A DNA stretch of 64,000 nucleotides from Megasphaera sp. (GTDB taxonomy: Bacteria > Bacillota > Negativicutes > Veillonellales > Megasphaeraceae): the NCBI GenBank assembly GCA_022486585.1, contig JAKVKI010000005.1:19685-83684 (forward strand), read 5' to 3'. Positions 27,093 to 35,984 of the stretch are shown here, one piece after another. The position numbers were made by a program, and so were the translations under genes. The notes beneath the pieces were generated by a model that was not told the DNA's origin, did no database searches, and saw only the letters and a program-made list of their open reading frames with translations. Position 1 is the stretch's first letter; every line of letters begins with the position of its first letter.

Positions 27093-28148
27093 TTATAGTA
27101 AAGCAGTGATTTTCCCATGGGGTCCAGCCCAGGGGACCGTCGTATATTCATCCCGACGAAGCCACTGCCATTCCTCCTTCGTTGTAAGTGTACCAGCAGT
27201 GACTGTGCCTTCATAAACAGCCATGTGCCATATTTTATGAGAAAAAACATGTTTTAATGTTCCCTTTAGGGACGTATCGACAGTAATCGTCAAGCCTTGC
27301 TGCTGTACTAAATCCTGCACAGTCGCAAGACCTGCTTCACCTGTACCAATAGCATTGGGGAATTCCCACATAGACGCTAACAATCCTTTTGACGGACGGC
27401 GATGCACCAGCCAGTAAGGACCTTTCGATACGACAACGACGACAATATCCTCTGCAGGGACATGCTTCTTTGTCAATCGCAACGGCAGTTCCTGTTCCCG
27501 TCCGGCCGCTCTGGCCTGGCAAATATGGGCTAACGGGCAATCGCCGCATTTCGGGCTTTTAGGAATACAAACCATGGCACCAAAGTCCATGAGGGCTTCA
27601 TTAAAAGCGCCTGCTTGTTCTGCTGGGATTTGTGCCTCTGCAAGAGCCGTGATTTCCTTTTTCACCGTAGTCGATAACACATTTCCCTCAATCGTGTACA
27701 AGCGTGAAAATACACGCAGGACATTGCCATCGACGGCAACAACAGGCCGCCCATAAGCAATGCTCAAAATAGCACCGGCCGTATATTCACCGATACCTTT
27801 TAGCTTCAATATATCTTTTTTCTGCTCAGGTACATGGCCGCCATACGTAGATTGGACTTCGCATACAGCATCGTGAAGATTGCGAGCTCGGGAATAATAT
27901 CCCAAGCCCTGCCACTGGCGCAGTACTTCATCCTGCGAAGCCGCTGCCAGCGCCGCCATCGTAGGGAACCGTTCCATCCAACTGTCATAATACGGCCGTA
28001 CAGCTTCGACTTTCGTCTGTTGCAACATGATTTCCGATACCCAAACTTTATAGGGATCTCGCGGCGCGTCGCTGCGCCACGGAAGATCGCGACGATGTGC
28101 CGCGAACCAGTGCAACAATATAGGTGCCCATTGTATGTTTTGTGTCAT
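27093..28148 (-). CDS. mutY: A/G-specific adenine glycosylase MutY
   Basis: A 351-residue base-excision repair enzyme that removes adenine mispaired with 8-oxoguanine. Visible are PWRSDAPRDPYKVWVSEIMLQQT (catalytic Glu), the helix-hairpin-helix LKGIGEYTAGAI with catalytic Asp in AVDGNVLRV, the four-cysteine 4Fe-4S loop CIPKSPKCGDCPLAHIC, and the C-terminal NUDIX-like domain that checks 8-oxoguanine. Length is normal. It is first in a two-gene unit with the membrane phosphoesterase. Confidence 0.97.
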   Translation of the reverse strand: MTQNIQWAPILLHWFAAHRRDLPWRSDAPRDPYKVWVSEIMLQQTKVEAVRPYYDSWMERFPTMAALAAASQDEVLRQWQGLGYYSRARNLHDAVCEVQSTYGGHVPEQKKDILKLKGIGEYTAGAILSIAYGRPVVAVDGNVLRVFSRLYTIEGNVLSTTVKKEITALAEAQIPAEQAGAFNEALMDFGAMVCIPKSPKCGDCPLAHICQARAAGREQELPLRLTKKHVPAEDIVVVVVSKGPYWLVHRRPSKGLLASMWEFPNAIGTGEAGLATVQDLVQQQGLTITVDTSLKGTLKHVFSHKIWHMAVYEGTVTAGTLTTKEEWQWLRRDEYTTVPWAGPHGKITALL

Positions 28149-28182
28149 ATATATTATCCTTCTCTTCTACTGCTTGATGATA

Positions 28183-28212
28183 CTATTATAATGATTACCT
28201 GTGTCGTGTCAA
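28183..28212 (-). promoter_or_regulatory. Promoter of mutY
   Basis: Minus strand TTGACA (28207-28212), 18 bases, TATAAT (28183-28188): a strong promoter in the divergent region shared with the DUF4931 gene. A weaker plus-strand candidate is TTGCGT (28222-28227) with TATGCT (28245-28250). Confidence 0.8.
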
Positions 28213-28285
28213 ATATATATCTTGCGTAGTAAAACATGACTTCCTATGCTACAATATAGACAGACAGTGTAAAGGAGTCGTGAAA

Positions 28286-29077
28286 ATGGAACAAAATCCA
28301 CTACAACATATACTCGAATATAATCTCGATTTAGGCAAGACCAAACCTGATACGGTCCATCGCGATGAGACATACTGCCCCTTCTGTGATGTTGCCCATT
28401 TGAAACACATTTTAGAAAAACGAGGCCGCATGATCTGGCTGGAAAATGCCTATCCCGTTCTGAAAGACTCATGGCAGACCCTGATCATTGAAACGAACGA
28501 TTGTAACGGCGAATTCTCTGACTATGATCCGGAATATGCAACGAAACTCATTCAATTCGGCTTAGAGAAATGGCAGCAAGTAAAAGATATGGGGAAATTC
28601 AAGTCTGTTGTCTTTTACCGCAATCACGGCTATATGTCTGGTGGCACGATCCATCATCCCCATTCGCAAATCGTTGGTTTCAAAACATATGATTATCATG
28701 ATGATATCCATCCGTACCATCTCCTAGGTACTCCTATTCTAACGGAAGCTGGTATTGAAATCAACCTGTCCGTTCGCCCTATTATCGGCTTCTATGAAGT
28801 CAATTTAATTTTAAGCGACAAAACCAAACTGGACCGCTTCGTGCGATATATGCAGGTAACGTCAACATATTTCCGTCATAGTTTTGTCAGTTTCAATGAC
28901 AGCTATAATATCTTTTTCTATGATTTCCCTAACGATGACAAACTATACGTAAAAATCGTACCGCGTTTCCTGACAAACCCGTTGTATGTCGGCTATATGA
29001 TCGCACAAATAGCCAATGGCGGCCATTCACAACGTTTCATTGACGCACTGAAAAAAGATTTACAAAAAACAAAATAA
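28286..29077 (+). CDS. DUF4931 protein, GalT/HIT-like
   Basis: A 263-residue protein. YCPFCDV near residue 32 looks like half of a zinc site, and GGTIHHPHSQIVGF resembles the active-site HPHxQ of galactose-1-phosphate uridylyltransferase and the histidine triad family. This suggests a nucleotidyl transferase or hydrolase, but no substrate is known. The ATG at 28286 has AAAGGAG eight bases upstream; the GTG of the ORF track is too close to it. It begins a three-gene plus-strand unit with a phosphoesterase and a small unknown protein. Confidence 0.82.
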   Translation: MEQNPLQHILEYNLDLGKTKPDTVHRDETYCPFCDVAHLKHILEKRGRMIWLENAYPVLKDSWQTLIIETNDCNGEFSDYDPEYATKLIQFGLEKWQQVKDMGKFKSVVFYRNHGYMSGGTIHHPHSQIVGFKTYDYHDDIHPYHLLGTPILTEAGIEINLSVRPIIGFYEVNLILSDKTKLDRFVRYMQVTSTYFRHSFVSFNDSYNIFFYDFPNDDKLYVKIVPRFLTNPLYVGYMIAQIANGGHSQRFIDALKKDLQKTK

Positions 29078-29091
29078 GAAAGGAAAGATAT

Positions 29092-29829
29092 ATGCGATTA
29101 TTTGCTATTGGAGATTTACATTTATCTGGCAATCCGCCGAAAAAACCAATGGATGTATTCAGCCCACGATGGAAAAATCACTGGGCCCGCATCCGTGAAG
29201 ATTGGCAAGCCCGGGTCAGCGATGAAGATACAGTCCTTATTGCCGGTGACACGTCATGGGCCATGCATTTAAAAGAAGCGCAGGAGGACCTGGATGGCAT
29301 CCGTTCCTTACCTGGACAAAAGATTCTCATTCGTGGCAACCATGATTATTGGTGGGAAAGCGCTGGGAAATTAAACCGCCTTGATGCACAGCATCATATG
29401 AAATACCTCTATGGTTCAACTGCCTTACTCGACAACGGCCGTATTTGCATCTGTGGTACCCATGGCTGGATCTGCCCCGGTGATATCCACTACCAGGAAA
29501 GCAAAGATGCCAAGCCCTACCGCCGTGAACTGTTACGCGTAGAACGGACGTTGCAGGAAGCTGCTGAACTAAAATGCGAGCATACGATCCTCCTGCTTCA
29601 TTATCCGCCTGTATGTGACTTGACCAAGCCAAGCGGCTTTACGGATTTATTGGAGAAATACCGCGTGCCCCTTTGCATCTTTGGTCATCTGCACGGCATG
29701 GAACCAAACACGATGTTTCCCAATATATACAATGGTACACAGCTACAGCTCGTATCCGCAGATTACAGGGAATGCAAGCTCCTGGAGATCACGTTCAATG
29801 AGGAGGAACAGCATGAGCCAAATCGCTAA
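29092..29829 (+). CDS. Metallophosphoesterase
   Basis: A 245-residue soluble calcineurin-like phosphoesterase: FAIGDLHL (metal 1), LIAGDTSW (bridging Asp), IRGNHDYWW (Asn-His), LLHYPP and FGHLHG. It resembles the cytoplasmic Firmicute phosphohydrolases with unassigned substrates. No signal peptide is seen. It follows the DUF4931 gene by 14 bases and overlaps the next small gene by 17. Confidence 0.9.
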   Translation: MRLFAIGDLHLSGNPPKKPMDVFSPRWKNHWARIREDWQARVSDEDTVLIAGDTSWAMHLKEAQEDLDGIRSLPGQKILIRGNHDYWWESAGKLNRLDAQHHMKYLYGSTALLDNGRICICGTHGWICPGDIHYQESKDAKPYRRELLRVERTLQEAAELKCEHTILLLHYPPVCDLTKPSGFTDLLEKYRVPLCIFGHLHGMEPNTMFPNIYNGTQLQLVSADYRECKLLEITFNEEEQHEPNR

Positions 29830-30043
29830 AAAACATTTACTAGCCGGCATCATCTTTGGTGATACTGAAACGGGAGAATATATCTATCTTCCCGGTGGTG
29901 AAGTCGGTACAGACCAGCCCCTATGTATTTTTGAACACGATGGAACAAAAGAAGATGTGACACTTGAAGATGCCGGTGCGCTCATCGACCACCTGACACT
30001 AAAAAAATGCAGCCACCCGTCTTTAGGCAGCCGCTCCTTCTAA
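29813..30043 (+). CDS. Small protein of unknown function
   Basis: A 76-residue acidic protein (MSQIAKKHLLAG...) with a strong GAGGAGG ribosome site before the ATG at 29813, inside the end of the phosphoesterase gene. The longer ORF in the track starts in the shadow of that gene. It has no membrane segment or signal peptide. The pattern IIFGDTETGEYIYLPGGE suggests a compact beta fold. I do not recognise the family; co-translation with the two enzymes suggests a shared role. Confidence 0.7.
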   Translation: MSQIAKKHLLAGIIFGDTETGEYIYLPGGEVGTDQPLCIFEHDGTKEDVTLEDAGALIDHLTLKKCSHPSLGSRSF

Positions 30044-30046
30044 CAG

Positions 30047-30077
30047 ACAGCCCCTTCTCATCATGAGAAGGGGCTGT
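30047..30077 (+). terminator. Terminator after the DUF4931 unit
   Basis: A 14-bp perfect stem ACAGCCCCTTCTCA with three-base loop and following TTTT, between the convergent small gene and the histidine kinase gene. Confidence 0.88.
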
Positions 30078-30101
30078 TTTACGACTCGATACAAATCATA
30101 T

Positions 30102-31646
30102 TTATGGCTTTGGTTTAGCAATCGTAACCCAAAAGGTCACACCATCTGGGTTATTATACACACCACACGTTTGATGGTGAAGCTTGACTAACGCCGCTAC
30201 GATGCCCAAGCCAAGACCATGACCACCGAAAATCCGCTGATTACGAGCCCGGGACATATCTATTTTGTAGAAAGGCTCCCAAATACGTTTCTGAAATTCC
30301 GGCGCAATTTGTACGCCTTGGTTGTATATACAGATTTTATACGCGTCTCCCATATCCTCAGCTCGTACGACAATGCGCTTCCCGGCATCCGTATAGTCGA
30401 TGGCATTACTAAGGAAATTGCTGAGAATCGTATCATACCGTTCGGGATCGCCGTACACCGTCATTTCATCAGGCAATTCCCAGCGCATATCAATATGCTG
30501 GGTTCCAATGACATTGGCAAATCGTTCTTTGGCTTCGTCAGCAAGCGCACAAAAATCAAAAGCGGTCTGCGCAATGCGGAAGGATCCTGTTTCCAGTCGT
30601 GACAAATTGAGTAAGTCTTTGACTAATTTATCCATTTTTTCCGTTTCACTATTGATGATACGGCAATACTGGTGGCGCCGCTCTTCATCAGCCTTCAGAC
30701 TGTCCAGTCCTTCTGCATATCCCTGAATAAGGGCCAGCGGTGTCTTGAGTTCATGCGACACAGCAGAAATAAAGGACTTACGCATGTGCTCTACCTCTTT
30801 AGCCTTATCCAGCTGCTCTTTTAGCTGCGCGTTAGACTTCTGCAAATCCGCTAACGCTGTACTCAGCTGATCAGACAAGGTGTTCAAACTATTGCCGAGC
30901 TGACCGATTTCATCATCCCAGGGATGGTTCCAGCGTTTGGAGAAATCAAGACGTGTCATTGCAGCAGATTGTTTCCGTAATTCCAACATAGGCTTTGTGA
31001 TTTTCCGAGAAAAATAGAGTGCTCCCAGCAACGCAAACACAATCCAAATGGCGCCTACTGTGAAAATAAATTTCTGGAAAATATCAACGCTTTCCTTCAT
31101 CGGTGCCATCGGCCGCATAATGAGTAAATACGTATGCTCGGCAATACGGTTGATCAAATAGAAGTACTGGAAATTAGGATCAGGTTTATAATATCGCACC
31201 TGTCCGATTTCCGATTCATCAGGCTGGCCGCCTTGGATGAGGTCTATCATTTCCCGGATATGTTTGGGCGGCCTCATCTGTTCTGGTGGCGACTGTTGCT
31301 CTTTTTCTTTACCTACGGCAACGACGACATCACCTTCATGTACTTCGGGTCTGCCAATATTGACACGACCACCAGGACGAGAAGAATATACGAGCTGACT
31401 ATTGTCCACGATGAGGACATCCGCTCCCAGATTGCGGCTGATTTGGTCCATTTGGTCTTCGCCGTCCAGCCCTTCTTCCTGATAAATCCGTGTAATAACC
31501 TGACTGGACTCAATCATGCTGGACTTCTTTACTTCATAAAAATATTTAGTAAATCCCAGACCTACCGCTGCCATGAGCGCCACTATGAAGATGAGCATGA
31601 ACCCCGCTGCATAGATGCTGACTTTCGTACGGATGGACTTACTCAT
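30102..31646 (-). CDS. Sensor histidine kinase
   Basis: A 514-residue two-component kinase: TM1 (about 12-33), an extracytoplasmic sensor of roughly 150 residues, TM2 (about 190-210), a HAMP linker, the HisKA helix with phosphorylated His in SAVSHELKTPLALIQGYAEG, and HATPase motifs NFLSNAIDYT (N box) and FGGHGLGLGIV (G2). The stimulus is unknown. Its ATG overlaps the response-regulator stop by four bases, so the two are cognate partners and probably translated together. Confidence 0.95.
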   Translation of the reverse strand: MSKSIRTKVSIYAAGFMLIFIVALMAAVGLGFTKYFYEVKKSSMIESSQVITRIYQEEGLDGEDQMDQISRNLGADVLIVDNSQLVYSSRPGGRVNIGRPEVHEGDVVVAVGKEKEQQSPPEQMRPPKHIREMIDLIQGGQPDESEIGQVRYYKPDPNFQYFYLINRIAEHTYLLIMRPMAPMKESVDIFQKFIFTVGAIWIVFALLGALYFSRKITKPMLELRKQSAAMTRLDFSKRWNHPWDDEIGQLGNSLNTLSDQLSTALADLQKSNAQLKEQLDKAKEVEHMRKSFISAVSHELKTPLALIQGYAEGLDSLKADEERRHQYCRIINSETEKMDKLVKDLLNLSRLETGSFRIAQTAFDFCALADEAKERFANVIGTQHIDMRWELPDEMTVYGDPERYDTILSNFLSNAIDYTDAGKRIVVRAEDMGDAYKICIYNQGVQIAPEFQKRIWEPFYKIDMSRARNQRIFGGHGLGLGIVAALVKLHHQTCGVYNNPDGVTFWVTIAKPKP

Positions 31647-32314
31647 TTGGCATCATAACGGTACCCATAACCACGAACGGTCTGGATAACGCTGCCTTTG
31701 TCGCCGAGCTTGATACGCAGGCGGTTAATATGCGTATCTACAGTACGCAGATCACCGTAATATTCATAGTTCCACACTTGATTCAAGATTTGCCGGCGAC
31801 TCAGGGCCTTGCCAGCATTCGTCATGAGGTAGTTCAATAATTTGTATTCCGTTGGGCTCAAATTGACATAGTTACCATCAATGACGACCTGCCGGGCATC
31901 GCGGTCAATCGAAACGCCTTCTTCTGACGTAGTTTCCCCGCCTTCTTCTTCTTTTAAAGTACGACGCAGTAAGGCTTTGATTTTGGCAACAAGGATTTTG
32001 GGACTAAATGGTTTCGTAATATATTCATCAACACCTAAATCGTAGGCAAACAGCTGATCGATTTCTTCTCCTTTTGCCGTAATCATCATGATCGGTACAG
32101 TCGATTCGCGGCGTATTTCACGACATACAGTCCACCCATCGTAGCCGGGCATCATGACATCGAGGAGAACCAAATCAGGGTGCTGCTGCCGATAGATTTC
32201 CAGGGCTTGCTTCCCATCAGCGGCTTCGAGGATCTCGTAGCCCTCCGGACGAAGGAAGTCGGCAACCAGTTGGCGCATCAGTTGTTCATCATCTGCAATG
32301 AGTATTTTTTCCAT
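31643..32314 (-). CDS. OmpR/PhoB-type response regulator
   Basis: A 223-residue regulator. The receiver domain carries the acidic pair in IADDEQ, the phosphorylated Asp in VLLDVMMPG, the conserved Thr/Ser region MITAKG and Lys in ITKPF. The C-terminal winged helix ends VRGYGYRYD. The ATG at 32314, after AAAGGA, is preferred to the start six codons upstream. The start lies inside the 3' end of folK (26-base overlap), so the two-component genes seem to share the folate-gene transcript. Confidence 0.95.
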   Translation of the reverse strand: MEKILIADDEQLMRQLVADFLRPEGYEILEAADGKQALEIYRQQHPDLVLLDVMMPGYDGWTVCREIRRESTVPIMMITAKGEEIDQLFAYDLGVDEYITKPFSPKILVAKIKALLRRTLKEEEGGETTSEEGVSIDRDARQVVIDGNYVNLSPTEYKLLNYLMTNAGKALSRRQILNQVWNYEYYGDLRTVDTHINRLRIKLGDKGSVIQTVRGYGYRYDAK

Positions 32315-32825
32315 AATTAGATTCCTTTCCAAACCAGTCTCCCGGCTCAGCGTATTTTTGTATTGTATTTGTATCAGTTAATCTGTCCAGCCAGTGTGCA
32401 ATAGAGGTACCGTTGATCATCAAGTTTGGCGCTACATCCTGCAATGGTATGAGGACGAAGGCCCGTTGCGTCACATAAGGATGAGGCAGTTGTAATCTCT
32501 CCGTATGATACGACGGTCCTGTACTATATACTATATCCAAATCAATCGTACGAGCACCCCATTTTTCATGGCGCACACGCCCCAGTGCCTGTTCAATATG
32601 CTGGCATATGCCTAGCAATGCCGGCCCGTCTGCCTCCGTCTCTACGGCAACAATACCATTGAGGAACCGCGGCTGATCCGTTTTACCCCATGGCGGTGTC
32701 TCATAAAGGGGAGATACATTTTTTACGACCAGCTGCGGTTCTCGTTGAAGCAGGGCTGCCGCCTTCGTCAAAGAAGCCTCCCTATCCCCCAGATTAGCAC
32801 CCAGGCTGAGGTAATAGGTTATCAT
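32289..32825 (-). CDS. folK: Hydroxymethyl-dihydropterin pyrophosphokinase
   Basis: A 178-residue HPPK. Signatures are YLSLGANLGDREASL at the N-terminus, SPLYETPPWG and the metal and ATP-binding RTIDLDIVY, then PHPYVTQRAFVL. It transfers pyrophosphate from ATP to 6-hydroxymethyl-dihydropterin in folate synthesis. It overlaps folB by 32 bases, and its 3' end contains the start of the response-regulator gene. Confidence 0.96.
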   Translation of the reverse strand: MITYYLSLGANLGDREASLTKAAALLQREPQLVVKNVSPLYETPPWGKTDQPRFLNGIVAVETEADGPALLGICQHIEQALGRVRHEKWGARTIDLDIVYSTGPSYHTERLQLPHPYVTQRAFVLIPLQDVAPNLMINGTSIAHWLDRLTDTNTIQKYAEPGDWFGKESNYGKNTHCR

Positions 32826-33180
32826 ACCGGCTCCTTTCTACAGTAACGCTGACATCATCGAAAAGACCGCCTACAGGGGCCTGCGGTTTATGTACAGTAA
32901 TATCGACGGCATCGACGGCAAACTGTGATAAAATAGTATGAGCCGTCATTTCAGCTACAGCTTCAATGAGCTTATACGTATGGTTTTCTACGATGTCTTT
33001 AATAACATCATATACCTTACTATAATCGATGGTCCCAGCCAGGTCATCACTTTTCCCGGCATAGTGTACGTCAACATAGAGAACGGCATCTACGTCAAAC
33101 GGCTGGCCTGTCTTTGTTTCTTCTGGCAGACAACCATGGTGGCCATAGAAATGCATTCCTGTCAATGTAATCCTGTCCAT
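32794..33180 (-). CDS. folB: Dihydroneopterin aldolase
   Basis: A 128-residue DHNA: MDRITLTGMHFYGHHGCLPEE is the typical N-terminus with the conserved Glu, then TIDYSKVYDVIKDIVE and the catalytic Lys in HKPQAPV. It makes 6-hydroxymethyl-dihydropterin, the substrate of FolK encoded next. GGAGG lies six bases before the ATG. First gene of folB-folK-regulator-kinase. No folP or folE is in the window. Confidence 0.96.
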   Translation of the reverse strand: MDRITLTGMHFYGHHGCLPEETKTGQPFDVDAVLYVDVHYAGKSDDLAGTIDYSKVYDVIKDIVENHTYKLIEAVAEMTAHTILSQFAVDAVDITVHKPQAPVGGLFDDVSVTVERSRYDNLLPQPGC

Positions 33181-33229
33181 TCATGTCCTCCTCATATGGC
33201 ATAATAAATTTCTAACGTAACCAACAGCA

Positions 33230-33628
33230 TTACAGCACAATGTAGTACGCCGCAATGAAAATCAAACCGCCCACGATGATAAAAAATGGACTGGCATATT
33301 GCTGCCACAAACTCTGTTCATGGTATAAATAGATTTCCTGGGGATCCGCAGCATTATAACGCAAATCGACACTGTCACCGGCAACGATATTCCATTCTGC
33401 ATCACCATACGCATAGCGGGCTTTACACGTCTTCCCTTGAGCTGTAAATTGTACGACCGGGTAATACATACTGCCACTTTTCATTTTCTTTTCTTCAAAT
33501 CCCAATAAGGTCCCTTTGGCAGCTATCTTGCAGTGCCGGGTCAAGGCTCGCAATTTCCACCCGTGATACGTCCCTACAGCAATGAACAGGATACCCAACA
33601 ATGCCGGCAAATAATAAAATATACTCAT
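33230..33628 (-). CDS. DUF3592 membrane protein
   Basis: A 132-residue protein with a hydrophobic helix at each end (residues 3-22 and about 112-131) and a beta-rich middle (YYPVVQFTAQGKTCKARY, GDSVDLRYNAADPQEIYL). This layout is the DUF3592 pattern, of unknown function. AGGAGG precedes the ATG. It lies just upstream of folB in the same direction and may share its transcript. Confidence 0.82.
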   Translation of the reverse strand: MSIFYYLPALLGILFIAVGTYHGWKLRALTRHCKIAAKGTLLGFEEKKMKSGSMYYPVVQFTAQGKTCKARYAYGDAEWNIVAGDSVDLRYNAADPQEIYLYHEQSLWQQYASPFFIIVGGLIFIAAYYIVL

Positions 33629-33774
33629 GAATAGATTCTCCTCCTACATGCGGAAAAAGCTTTTAGGCACGCCGCGACAGTTGGTCTTGAAAGATCACAC
33701 TGCCTACCTAAAAGACCATTTTTTTGATATAATAAAGAACGTACTTATTTATATTGTAACTTTCGAGGTGTCAC

Positions 33775-34881
33775 ATGTCAAAACGATTTATTAATTCTAT
33801 CAATTATATGCGCGGCTTATGCATGCTTGGTGTCATTGCCATTCATGTCGGTTCTGTCGCTCTGACCAGTCCCGCACCGAATTTGGGGCTTGTCGCCGTC
33901 CTGGAAATCCTGTCCCGTTTTTCTGTACCGGCCTTTTTCTTCCTGTCGGCCTTTGGTATGTTCTATAGCCAGCCCCTGGCTGCACCGTTTGTTTATAAAG
34001 ACTATCTGAAACGGCGTCTGCGAACAGTTCTCGTCCCTTACATAGCCTGGTCATTATTCTATATGGTCTACACTTCTATTTTAAGCCATAACTTCAATAT
34101 TTTCCAGCCTTATACGTTCTTTAAAACAATATGGTATGGATTGGCCATGTATCACATCTATTTTTTGGTCATTTTATTATGGTTTTATTTTCTCATGCCC
34201 CTATGGCGACCGCTGTTGCGCTTCATGGATAAAAATCCCTGGCTTTGGTTCAGTATATTGTTTGTTGGCAATATGATTTTCAATTTCTATTCCAGTTATA
34301 TTTGGACCGTCCAATCAGCTAATCCCCTCATTCAGGACGCCTTTAATTACCGGCTGAACTATGTCGTGCTCCATTACCTGTTCATCTTCATGTTCGGTGC
34401 CCTGACGGCAGAACATTTCCAGGCCATAACGAACTGGTTATCTCATCACGGCATACTGATCAACGTATTCCAAGGCCTGACGACTGCATCTATGCTGGCT
34501 GGATATTACGGTATTATGCACTATATGCAATACGATGCCTTATCAGCTGTCTTTACGATCCATCAGCTCAGTCCGATGGGGATGGCCTATACACTGTCAA
34601 CAATGTTGTTCCTGCTGTACTGGTGGGAATGCCGGTCAGTACCAGCCTGCATCCATCGGCTGTTTACTATGTTGGGAAATTATTCCTACCCCATCTATTT
34701 AGTCCATCCTGTATTTCTCAGTATATGCACTGGTCTCTGTGCCCATATGCACCTGTACTTGCGGGCTTGGCATATCGTCCTCATCTATGGTATCGTCGCT
34801 GTGCTGGCTGCCGGATATTCAGCAGTTATCAATAAACTGCCCTTGCCTCATTGGCTGAATATCTGTCTCAAAGGAAAATAA
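33775..34881 (+). CDS. Acyltransferase family membrane protein
   Basis: A 368-residue integral membrane protein with about ten helices. It begins INYMRGLCMLGVIAIHVGSVAL, the Arg and His motif of the acyltransferase-3 family (OafA/IcaC/WecH type). These O- or N-acylate cell-surface glycans or other acceptors; none can be named here. It stands alone on the plus strand. A TATAAT (33730-33735) lies upstream, without a clear -35. Confidence 0.88.
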   Translation: MSKRFINSINYMRGLCMLGVIAIHVGSVALTSPAPNLGLVAVLEILSRFSVPAFFFLSAFGMFYSQPLAAPFVYKDYLKRRLRTVLVPYIAWSLFYMVYTSILSHNFNIFQPYTFFKTIWYGLAMYHIYFLVILLWFYFLMPLWRPLLRFMDKNPWLWFSILFVGNMIFNFYSSYIWTVQSANPLIQDAFNYRLNYVVLHYLFIFMFGALTAEHFQAITNWLSHHGILINVFQGLTTASMLAGYYGIMHYMQYDALSAVFTIHQLSPMGMAYTLSTMLFLLYWWECRSVPACIHRLFTMLGNYSYPIYLVHPVFLSICTGLCAHMHLYLRAWHIVLIYGIVAVLAAGYSAVINKLPLPHWLNICLKGK

Positions 34882-34966
34882 AATATCTGTTTTCCCGTAC
34901 ACGAATATACGCATACGTAAAAATACCATCGGCATATCACAGCATTGCACGGTGGAGAATTAAAAA

Positions 34967-34996
34967 GAGCTGCCCTGTGTTACGCAATGGCAGCTC
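34967..34996 (-). terminator. Terminator of the secreted-protein gene
   Basis: GAGCTGCC...GGCAGCTC stem with a 14-base loop and, on the minus strand, a T run after it. It lies 12 bases past the stop of the minus-strand gene. Confidence 0.8.
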
Positions 34997-35007
34997 CCTT
35001 ATCATTC

Positions 35008-35391
35008 TTAATTTTGTTTTAATTCTACTTTTTGTAGTACTTCGTTTGCCATACGAGCTCTGGCCTTGATGACAGCATTACCGTCTTTAATCGATTCCGG
35101 ATAGAAGCTGCTCTTATATTTGCTTCTCTTCGTTTTAGTGACCATTTCTTTCAACTGGATCGTCTGGTCATCTACGTTATAGACATATGTACAATAATCT
35201 GTCGTATCACCTGATGTTTCAACAGTTTTGAACGTCAGGATCGTACGTCCTACATCAAATGTGACCTTTGCAGAATTCATATCAATGGCTGTGTATTTAT
35301 TGTACTGCCACATATTGTCTGCTGCAAATACAGTCGCTGCAGAAATAGCCATCGTCATTCCTAAAACAGCAAAAATCTTTTTTAGTTTCAA
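35008..35391 (-). CDS. Secreted protein of unknown function
   Basis: A 127-residue protein with a clear signal peptide (KLKKIFAVLGMTMAISAATVFA, cleavage expected after AFA-type site VFA). The mature part of about 104 residues is beta-rich and basic toward the C-terminus (KTKRSKYKSSFYPES). No known motif was recognised. The start is TTG at 35391, eight bases after AGGTGG; no ATG occurs before the signal peptide. It resembles the short periplasmic or surface proteins that are common and unnamed in Negativicutes. Confidence 0.75.
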   Translation of the reverse strand: MKLKKIFAVLGMTMAISAATVFAADNMWQYNKYTAIDMNSAKVTFDVGRTILTFKTVETSGDTTDYCTYVYNVDDQTIQLKEMVTKTKRSKYKSSFYPESIKDGNAVIKARARMANEVLQKVELKQN

Positions 35392-35489
35392 CTATACCAC
35401 CACCTTGATACCATTTTACTATGTATTATACCATGAATGGCTGGCAGTGACTAGGTATGTCAGGAAAACAAACGATGTCATTAAGAGAT

Positions 35490-35984
35490 TTATCGATTAT
35501 CGATTTTCTCCGGATACAAATCATGCTGAGACAAACGCTGCCAAGCCACGTCCTCCCAAGGTGTCCCGGCACGGCCGTAATTACAATACGGATCAATGCT
35601 AATGCCGCCACGCGGCAAAAATTTCCCCCATACTTCGATGTATTTAGGATCCATGAGAGAAATGAGATCATCCATAATGATATTGACACAATCTTCATGA
35701 AAATCACCATGATTACGGAAGCTGAACAGATATAATTTCAAGGACTTACTTTCAACCATTCGCTGGTCTGGTACATAGGAAATATACATCGTAGCATAGT
35801 CCGGCTGTCCGGTCTTAGGGCAGAGACTGGTAAATTCAGGACAATTAAATTTGACGAAATAATCCCTGTTTTCATGTTTGTTCATAAATGTTTCCAGCAG
35901 CTTCGGGTCATAGTCTGTTTCGTATTGTGTATGACCGCTGCCTAAGGATGTTATACCTTGTAATTCCTCTGTTTGACGACTCAT
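35490..35984 (-). CDS. queF: NADPH-dependent 7-cyano-7-deazaguanine reductase QueF
   Basis: A 164-residue unimodular QueF of the T-fold family. It has the catalytic Cys in [14 protein letters not shown] and the signature [20 protein letters not shown]. It reduces preQ0 to preQ1 in queuosine synthesis. The ATG overlaps the queT stop by four bases. A preQ1 riboswitch upstream of queT should control both. Confidence 0.97.
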   Translation of the reverse strand: MSRQTEELQGITSLGSGHTQYETDYDPKLLETFMNKHENRDYFVKFNCPEFTSLCPKTGQPDYATMYISYVPDQRMVESKSLKLYLFSFRNHGDFHEDCVNIIMDDLISLMDPKYIEVWGKFLPRGGISIDPYCNYGRAGTPWEDVAWQRLSQHDLYPEKIDNR

